Shown here: piece after piece, positions 57,145 through 64,000 of the stretch
How the letters are laid out: each line of letters begins with the position of its first letter
Numbering within the stretch: position 1 is the stretch's first letter
DNA from: Piliocolobus tephrosceles
Lineage: Eukaryota; Chordata; Mammalia; Primates; Cercopithecidae
Direction of reading: 5' to 3'
Assembly: GCF_002776525.5 (NCBI RefSeq)
Contig: NC_045436.1
Coordinates: forward strand, 104,554,353-104,618,352
Length of the DNA: 64,000 nt
Notes under the pieces: generated by a model
Told to the model about the DNA's origin: nothing
The model's input: only the letters and a program-made list of their open reading frames with translations
Databases searched by the model: none
Position numbers and translations under genes: made by a program

Positions 57145-58199
57145 CTTTAGAAACAAACAAATATATTAGCAAATTTTCAAAAAATCACCTGCTACAAAAT
57201 TCCTATCTGTGTCTCTTTGGCATCATGGACTCACTCTAACGAAAATACATTACTATTGGATTTTTTTCACTAAATAAAAACTTATTAGAACACATCCAGC
57301 AGATTAAAACCACGACTTCCAAATACATGCTTCTTTTAGAATGATTTCTGAATTGACCCACAGCATTCATTCATTAAACATTAATTAAATCTAGCACTTA
57401 CTTTTGTTAATAAAACTTTTTCTAAATAAAAATTCTATTAGCTATTACTAATCTAATTTTGTTATAGCCTAGCTTTCTTTTTAACCATAAGCTGTTTGGG
57501 GGGCTATTTTAGTGTTGTTAAAAGATATACAACTGGTTCTAACTTGTTTATCCCAATAGTTCTTACTCTGAAATAAACATTTTACTACTATGATAAATAT
57601 TTCTTCTTATTTTTTTAAGTGTTAGAGTAAAAAATAAAATTACAGTGAGCCCATCTGGGACGCATTAGTCCATTAAATGGCCACCCTGAGGGAATGGGTA
57701 GTAAGCCTCTGCAAATTGCCCCTGTACAGGTAGGTTCACATATCTGGGTGCCTGGGAAACAGACATGACTAACTGCTCTTCTAGTTCACTCGGGCACCCT
57801 AAAAATATCTAAACTATAACAGCAATAGATGCTTGGTTTCCAACATGCAAAAAAAGTCTCACCATTTAACAAAAAACCTTGGATTGGAGACCATTAAAGA
57901 AAATACCATTCTGAATATAACATTTTTCTTTTTAAAACAATTACTGAAAAAGTCTTTGGTTAATTTTTGCCAACCCATTTCCCTCCTTCTCTTCCTTACT
58001 AGTCAAAGCATAAGAGAGCCACACTAACCCAATGCCACTTTGCTGTTACAGCCTTTGCAAGATACTCATCCTGCACAGCTGTTGCTGTAGCTCTCTGGGG
58101 ATGTATATTCTCTTCCCTAGCAGGAGGTGAGCATCTTTAGAACAGGAACAACATCTTGTATGTTTTTGTATACTGCATTGCACCTTACATAGTAGCTTC

Positions 58200-58490
58200 C
58201 CACTGGCAAACACTCGCTGAGTTCCCTCATTCCCTGACCTGTAGGCCATGTGTGATCTGGCCCCACCAAACTCTGTGGTCTCATCTCCTACTCTCAACCA
58301 CAGCCACACTGTTCTTGCTCACCTTCAAACAGGCTAACCTCCTCCACTCCTCTGTATGCTCTGGAACTCTCTCCTTAGTTTTCTCTGCAGGACTTCGTTT
58401 CTCAAATCTCTGCTTAAGTGCCACCTCCTCAGAAAGGCTTTCCCTGACCACCCCAACTTCCATAGCCACTCTCTAACCCCAGATGGTGCT
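58200..58490 (+). mobile_element. L2 LINE fragment
   Basis: GTGTGATCTGGCCCCACCAA, CTGTTCTTGCTCACCTTCAA, TAAGTGCCACCTCCTCAGAA and AGGCTTTCCCTGACCACCCC are L2 landmarks in order. Confidence 0.8.
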
Positions 58491-58588
58491 TCAGCCATGT
58501 GAGGGAGGCTGAGATAAAATTGCTGAGATAATATGTCATTTTATGATGATCTAACCTAATACACAGGGATAATTTTAGGTATCTGGAA

Positions 58589-58817
58589 CAGGGGTCAGAA
58601 AAGCATGTCCCATAGATCAGATCCAGGCCACGACCTATTTTTATAAATAAAGTTGCATTAAACGCAGCCATGCCCATTCACTGGCATATTATCCATGGGG
58701 GGCTTTCTGACTGCACCAGCAGGGTTCACGGTTGAGAAGCTGTTGATAGAATATATGGTCTGCACATCCTAATAAACTTATTGTTTGCCCTTTACAGAAA
58801 GAGTGTGATGACACCTG
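58589..58817. mobile_element. Non-autonomous hAT (Charlie/MER-type) element
   Basis: Starts CAGGGGTCAG and ends ATGACACCTG, with ATAAATAAAGTTGCATTAAA and GCCATGCCCATTCACTGGC inside, as in the common ...GACCCCTG element. The 8-bp flanks no longer match clearly. Confidence 0.7.
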
Positions 58818-59216
58818 ACTTAGCAGAATGGACGGTTACATAGCCAAAGGTTCTTCTGTGTGTCCCTTCAAGTGAGACTGTAGTAAAACACTAAACTTTA
58901 GACGATTCATGGCTGGATTCTTGGGTGAGCACTTGAAAGACCAAGATTCTGGGTCTATTCCAACACTAAAGGACACATGCCATTTCTATAAAGGAAACTG
59001 ACATGACACTTAAAATGTATTAACATAGTATCACAAACCTAACAAGAAAGAATACATTCAGATCAGCGTGGCAGCATTTCTGTGAGGTCGAAACAAACAG
59101 GATACAAAAGTTGTTGCCTAGGGGCTTAATGTAGATCGTGAGCTAACCAAGTTTCAACTAGGTTACATTCTCTAATTAGATTCTCTAATAATATAACACA
59201 GAATCTAAACACACAC

Positions 59217-59336
59217 CTTGATTTTGAAGGCTCTTTTGAATCCACTGGCAAAGAAGCCTCCAAATGGGCCAATTAAAGATGCAAAGGTTGACAGAGCAAT
59301 GCTGTGGATCTGGAAAGGGTACAAGCTCACTCTTTC
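59217..59336 (-). CDS. CDS1: CDS1 exon, membrane segment
   Basis: Acceptor TCTTTAG, donor GTGTGTG on the minus strand. It has 40 codons, residues 345-384. Translation: ERVSLYPFQIHSIALSTFAS, then LIGPFGGFFASGFKRAFKIK. The IALSTFASLIGPFGGFFASG stretch is a membrane helix, and the last residues start the CDS signature. Confidence 0.97.
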
Positions 59337-59891
59337 CTAAAGAGAGAAAAGAAGGGGAGGAGAGGGGCTAATTTCATTGAAATTGTATTTGAACATGCCA
59401 CCTGATCTAAGAACCATTATAAAAATAGTAAGTCAAAGCACATACCACATTTTTGTTAATTTTTCAAACTTTAAGGATCATGGAAGAAAAGTCTATTGTA
59501 AGCTTTCTGTACCATCCTCTACTTAGCCAGCACTTTCCCTTCTCTCTGAAGCATAATGAGAGGCAACTGGCACACTGAAATCTTGCAGCTTGGCAGTCTA
59601 CCTTCCAGGTTGTCTAGGAACTTTACTTCTTACCAAGAATCAGCTGTGTTATTTTCCATATTTTTTTAAACTAGTAATGTTTTGTTTCTGTAATTATATA
59701 ATTTAATACTGTATTTTATTTCACTTTAATTTTATATGATAAAATAAGGGAAAAGTTGGACTTTTCTCTAAAACTATGATGAATGCTGTGGAAAAACACA
59801 AAAATAAGTTGCTTAAAGAAGATTATCAAAATGAGCATCAGTGAGACAATCACTAAAGATTTGGGGAGACAATCATAAAAAGAATTTTGTA

Positions 59892-60161
59892 GGCCGGGCG
59901 CGGTGGCTCAAGCCTGTAATCCCAGCACTTTGGGAGGCCGAGACGGGCGGATCACGAGGTCAGGAGATCGAGACCCTCCTGGCTAACACGGTGAAACCCC
60001 GTCTCTACTAAAAATACAAAAAATTAGCCGGGCGAGGTGGTGGGCGCCTGTGGTCCCAGCCACTCGGGAGGCTGAGGCAGGAGAATGGCGTGAACCCAGG
60101 AGGCAGAGGTTGCGGTGAGCTGAGATCCGGCCACTGCACTCTAGCCTGGGCGACAGAGCAA
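59892..60161 (+). mobile_element. AluY of Old World monkey type, tail lost in a gap
   Basis: Starts GGCCGGGCGCGGTGGCTCAA and is close to the AluY consensus (CGGATCACGAGGTCAGGAGA). It has GCCGGGCGAGGTGG and GAGATCCGGCCACTGCACTC, variants I associate with cercopithecid AluYR lineages. It stops at GACAGAGCAA where the N run begins. Confidence 0.92.
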
Positions 60162-60561
60162 NNNNNNNNNNNNNNNNNNNNNNNNNNNNNNNNNNNNNNN
60201 NNNNNNNNNNNNNNNNNNNNNNNNNNNNNNNNNNNNNNNNNNNNNNNNNNNNNNNNNNNNNNNNNNNNNNNNNNNNNNNNNNNNNNNNNNNNNNNNNNNN
60301 NNNNNNNNNNNNNNNNNNNNNNNNNNNNNNNNNNNNNNNNNNNNNNNNNNNNNNNNNNNNNNNNNNNNNNNNNNNNNNNNNNNNNNNNNNNNNNNNNNNN
60401 NNNNNNNNNNNNNNNNNNNNNNNNNNNNNNNNNNNNNNNNNNNNNNNNNNNNNNNNNNNNNNNNNNNNNNNNNNNNNNNNNNNNNNNNNNNNNNNNNNNN
60501 NNNNNNNNNNNNNNNNNNNNNNNNNNNNNNNNNNNNNNNNNNNNNNNNNNNNNNNNNNNNN
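60162..60561. other. Assembly gap, 400 N
   Basis: Four hundred N between the A-tail end of one Alu and the T end of another in the opposite orientation. Confidence 0.98.
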
Positions 60562-60849
60562 TTTTGAAGTGGAGTTTTGCTCTTGTTGCCCAGGCTGGAG
60601 TGCAATGGTGCAATCTCAGCTCACTGCAACATCTGCCTCCCAGGTCCAAGTGATTCTCCTGCCTCAGCTTCCCAAGTAGCTGGAATTACTTACAGGTGTA
60701 TGCCACCACGCCTGCCTAATTTTTTATGTTTAGTAGAGATGGGGTTTCACCTTTTGGTCAGGCTGGTCTGAACTCCTGATCTCAGGAGATCCACCTGCCT
60801 TGGCCTCCCAAAGTGCTGGTATTACAGGCGTCAGCCATTGTGCCCGGTG
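60562..60849 (-). mobile_element. Alu, minus orientation
   Basis: TTTTGAAGTGGAGTTTTGCT through GGCGTCAGCCATTGTGCCC. It is tail to tail with the Alu at 59892-60161. Confidence 0.93.
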
Positions 60850-61511
60850 GAGACATCAATTTTTTGACCTGTTCTCAAAGCAATAGCCTTGCTCCTAATC
60901 AAACACCAGCAGTATAAAAAGTTTTATAACAAGTAACAGATGGCTTGGACACTGAAAAAGTTCTTGGAAACCATGTACTGAGCACTCAGAGAGAGAAATA
61001 ATTTGTTAAGTTGCTTCTCAAAAATGATGGATTTTACTTTACAAACGTGTACATGTGTGCACACAAAGATACAGACACACATGCTATCATTTGATTCCTC
61101 ACTTTAACCAGCCACTCACCAGACCTGATGACACAGATCAGGAGGGTTCTACTAGAGAGCATGTCAACATCCCCCAGGGCAAGGCCTCCAAGATACTTTT
61201 AAATGAAGGCACTGTGTGTTTGGAAGGAAAACTGATTTGTAGAAGCAGCAACTTTCTATCCATAATAAATATCCTCTAAAAATCATGGACTCGGTAAACT
61301 GGTGAATTTTAAGTTTTAAATTGAGTCAATTGATATCAGTGATAGGAGAAACACATTCAAAACCACTGGATCCATTTGATTTGTAAATCGTTCTCATCCA
61401 TTTGATTTAAGCTAACACTAAAACCACTGCTAGATCAAGGAATTAAAAATTCTACAGAAGTCAGTTTCTTGTACAAATCTGAATCTCACTTTTAAAGAAA
61501 GCTTAATCTTC

Positions 61512-61834
61512 AGGCCAGGCACAAATGGCTCACGCTTGTAATCCCAGCACCTTGGGAGGCTAAGCAGGCGGATCACTTGAGGCCAGGAGTTTGAGACCAG
61601 ATTGGCCAACATGGCAACACCTGTCTCTACTTAAAATACAAAAGTTAACCAGGTGTGGTGGTGAGTGCCTCTAATTCCAGCTACTCAGGAGGCTGAGGCA
61701 TAAGAATCGCTTGAGCCTGGTAGGCAAAGGTTGCAACAAGCTGAGATGACGCCACTATATTCCAGCCTGGGCAACAGAGGGAAATTCTGTCTCAAAAAAA
61801 GAAATAAATAAAATAAATAAATAAATAATAAAAG
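61512..61834 (+). mobile_element. Alu with 15-bp target duplication
   Basis: Starts GGCCAGGCACAAATGGCTCA. AAGCTTAATCTTCAG lies at 61499-61513 and 61835-61849. The tail is (AAAT)n. Confidence 0.94.
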
Positions 61835-61893
61835 AAGCTTAATCTTCAGAGTGGAAGATCTCTAACCATGTTTATCTTGAACTTTTACTCTAC

Positions 61894-62046
61894 CTGTCTC
61901 AACACTGCCTTTAGAAAGGGTGGAAGGGAATAAGTCTGAAGCTGGAAAAGTTCTGAGGGCTCACATTCCGTCACAAAGGAGTTTACATCACTTCGGTATT
62001 CCACTGGGCAGACAAAGTACTGGTATTTGGATAACACATAGGCAGC
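61894..62046 (-). CDS. CDS1: CDS1 exon, luminal/cytosolic loop
   Basis: Acceptor ACACCAG, donor GTAGAGTA on the minus strand. It has 51 codons, residues 294-344. It begins AAYVLSKYQYFVCPVEYRSD (end of a membrane helix and a cysteine-containing loop) and ends LPPFLKAVLRQ. It is rich in acidic and aromatic residues. Confidence 0.97.
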
Positions 62047-62687
62047 CTGGTGTTCAAAACAAAACAAAACAAAAAACAAAGCAAAAGTTCATGACACACT
62101 GACTAAATATATATCTTTTAAGGTATACATCAGAAGGGCCAGAGATAGAATGCCAGAATTTCTGTCTTAATATTTTGCTATGTATTTTCAAAGTTAAATG
62201 GTCATAATTATCCTAGTAAAAGACTTAAAAGACCTTTAGAAAAAAAAGTTTTTCTGAAATCAGTAAGATTGTAATCTCTGCATAATCACAATTATATGGT
62301 ACAGGAGAATAAAGAACTGAAGTATACTGCACAAAAGTTTCTATTAATTTAATCAGTTAATAATTAACCAGCAATTCAACATTACATTGAAAATAGTACA
62401 TAATAGTACAGGTGAAAAACACCGCTGTTCTTAGCCAGCCCAGAAAACTTTGACTAAATTATTCTTTCCCTGGCCACACCATTGCAATTTTTAAAACTAG
62501 ATGTCCTCAGCCTTGGAAGTAAGATACATAAAATAAAATATCCTGTTATAAATTTAAATTGCTAGACAACAGCTTATTCTCTTTTTCTTGCAGCCATTCA
62601 CCCTGTTATTCTGCTCGAGAATGATTAATAGAAATTCAAGACACTAGGAATGAATATAAACTGATTTTGCTTCCAAACAACCAGTTT

Positions 62688-62756
62688 ATTATATATATAA
62701 AATATATATTATATATATTACATATTATTATATTATGTATATATAATTTCATATAG
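62688..62756. repeat. TA-rich low-complexity tract
   Basis: Nearly pure A/T built from TATA and ATTATA units, able to form several hairpins. Confidence 0.9.
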
Positions 62757-63559
62757 ATGTGAAATTTCCTTCCTCATTATTTTGGCATGCTTTACATGCT
62801 TATGGGGTAGCTCCTACTTTTCTTCCAATGATATGGCTATTCCTGTGGTATTTTCAAGTTAGTCTTTGATAATAACAAATTCTTACACTATTTAACTTCA
62901 TAATGTTTAATTATTCTCACTTTATAATGTAAACACATTGGATGAGATTGGATCCTTTTGCATTCTTCTATCTGTCAATTATTATCTCATCAATATTCTA
63001 CCACAAAAACATTGGAATAAATTTTCATTGCAAATGAACTAAATTTATAAATTAAATGAAGGAATTCTGGCGGTTCCCCCATCCAGGATCATGGCATATT
63101 TCCATTTATTTGTATATTCACTCTCTCCATGCTTCATGTTGTTACTAGGTACTCTAGATTTGGATACAGAATGTAACTACAGCTGTCAGAAATAAGGAAA
63201 AATTAAGCTTCCTGACAGTACTTTTTTGTATATTTATCTTATATCCAGCTATGGTACTACACTCTCATTCTCACTGGACACCTTTTAATAAATATCTAAA
63301 TCCTATAACTGTAAACTAATTTGTAAAACATGAACAATAGCTATTTAACATGCTAAAAGCGAACATTAATAATTTATAGTTAACACACTGTTTCTGCATG
63401 TTGGGCCCACAACAGTAACCACCCACTGAGCCAAGTGGCCACCATGTGTTTAAGAAGGCAGAGCTTTTCAATAGTATTTGCATACTCTGCTATTACTCAA
63501 GGCCACCACCTGTCCCAGTACTTGTGCCCCACTTAAGGCAGAATAGCTGTTAGAAACTA

Positions 63560-63700
63560 CCAAACACAATAGCACAACAGCATGGATGGCCATTAGAATT
63601 ACCTGGGGGTGTTAATTGGCCTGGGATAAGGTTGAGACATAGATTTTGTTTAAGCTTCTCAGGTGATTCTATATGTAGCCAGGATAAGGACTACTGAGGT
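63560..63700. mobile_element. MER5-like hAT fragment
   Basis: CATTAGAATTACCTGGGGGT and CTCAGGTGATTCTATATGTA resemble MER5 sequence. Highly diverged. Confidence 0.45.
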
Positions 63701-63842
63701 ACAGAACTGGTTCTTTTTAGTAGGTTTCAATAAATACATTATTAGCATTTTGTGGTTTAATTTTTCTAGGTTTAAAATAGACTAATAAGCTTGGTATCAT
63801 ATTTCAAAATGTATATAAAATAAAAATCTTAGTAATACTCAC

Positions 63843-63911
63843 AATGAATCCAAACACAACTGTGGAAAAGAAACCACCAATGAATCCTTCCCATGTCTTT
63901 TTAGGAGACAA
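63843..63911 (-). CDS. CDS1: CDS1 exon, membrane segment
   Basis: Acceptor TTTTTTAG, donor GTGAGTATT on the minus strand. It has 23 codons, residues 271-293. Translation: LSPKKTWEGFIGGFFSTVVF then GFI. SPKKTWEGFIGG is a conserved CDS-family loop followed by a membrane helix that continues in the next exon. Confidence 0.96.
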
Positions 63912-64000
63912 CTAAAAAAGGGCAAATAAAATTAAAAAGCATTACTGCACTCACAAAACTCACATTATATATACATACAAACTCTGTTCAAGGAGTTTCC
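63912..64000 (-). other. CDS1 intron, cut by the window edge
   Basis: 89 bases upstream of the last exon described. AT-rich, with no feature seen. Confidence 0.85.

Larger units (their letters stand above)
57145..59216 (-). other. CDS1 intron
   Basis: Contains L2 (58200-58490) and a hAT-Charlie-like MITE (58589-58817). The stretches 57150-58190 and 58820-59210 show nothing recognised. Confidence 0.88.
59337..61893 (-). other. CDS1 intron with a 400-N gap
   Basis: Contains a young Alu (59892-60161), the gap (60162-60561), an Alu in the opposite orientation (60562-60849) and a further Alu (61512-61834). The stretches 59345-59890 and 60855-61495 are unrecognised. Confidence 0.88.
62047..63842 (-). 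other. CDS1 intron
   Basis: AT-rich throughout, with a strong TA-rich tract at 62688-62756 and a weak MER5-like stretch near 63560-63700. No other repeat or gene is recognised. Confidence 0.85.
53603..64000 (-). other. CDS1: CDS1 gene, 3' coding part (5 exons)
   Basis: Five minus-strand exons join in frame to give 191 residues that I recognise as the C-terminus (about residues 271-461) of CDP-diacylglycerol synthase 1. CDS1 is an integral ER membrane enzyme that makes CDP-diacylglycerol and pyrophosphate from CTP and phosphatidic acid, the precursor for phosphatidylinositol and cardiolipin synthesis. The exons carry membrane segments and the family signature. All junctions are canonical. The upstream exons lie beyond the window. 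The gene is convergent with WDFY3. Confidence 0.96.

Noticed and set aside
60008..60653. Long open frames of 154-213 codons across 60008-60653 on both strands.
   Set aside because: They are artefacts of translating the 400-N gap; the flanks are Alu.
62688..62756. TA-rich tract considered as a replication origin or matrix-attachment site.
   Set aside because: Sequence composition alone does not support that; simple TA tracts are common in primate introns.

Overview
This is a window of primate nuclear DNA, most likely from an Old World monkey. It is AT-rich and dense in Alu, L1, L2 and MIR repeats, and its coding sequence is split into short exons with GT/AG splice sites. The youngest-looking Alu (59892-60161) carries the GATCCGG variant near its 3' end, which I associate with cercopithecid AluYR-type subfamilies. 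The species call is an inference. Two runs of N (100 and 400 bases) show a draft assembly, and both gaps sit in Alu tails.

Positions 1-34235 hold the 3' end of WDFY3 (ALFY) on the plus strand. Fourteen consecutive exons splice in frame into the last 747 residues of a 3526-residue protein: the end of the BEACH domain, a WD40 propeller, an acidic/serine-rich linker with the GABARAP-binding LIR (core FIFV), and a C-terminal FYVE zinc finger. A 3.3-kb 3' UTR follows and ends at an AATAAA at 34211.

Positions 51.8-64.0 kb hold the 3' end of CDS1 (CDP-diacylglycerol synthase 1) on the minus strand. Five exons encode its last 191 residues, including the CDS-family signature and the stop codon. The two genes are convergent (tail to tail), as I recall from human 4q21. 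All nineteen coding segments are open, keep phase and have canonical splice sites, so both genes look functional here. Both products act on or at membrane lipids (WDFY3 binds PI3P for selective autophagy, CDS1 makes CDP-DAG), but I see no shared regulation.

The roughly 17 kb between the two 3' ends holds no recognised gene. It is a nest of transposons: a hAT element with 8-bp target duplications that contains an Alu, an L1 and a puzzling 121-bp insertion; an ERVL-MaLR provirus with two LTRs and a CCACC duplication, inserted in an older L1 and itself hit by an Alu; and an L1M with two Alus of opposite orientation. WDFY3 introns add about a dozen Alus or Alu monomers, a near-full-length 7SL RNA pseudogene, MER2/Tigger elements and microsatellites.

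I did not find an undescribed multi-gene system. The oddities worth checking are structural: a 77-bp near-perfect palindrome split by an Alu in its loop (28569-28966), a three-armed fold-back just upstream of the last WDFY3 exon (30372-30496), the 121-bp duplicate with a 13-bp target duplication (36185-36331), and a perfect hairpin at a truncated Alu end (10198-10220).
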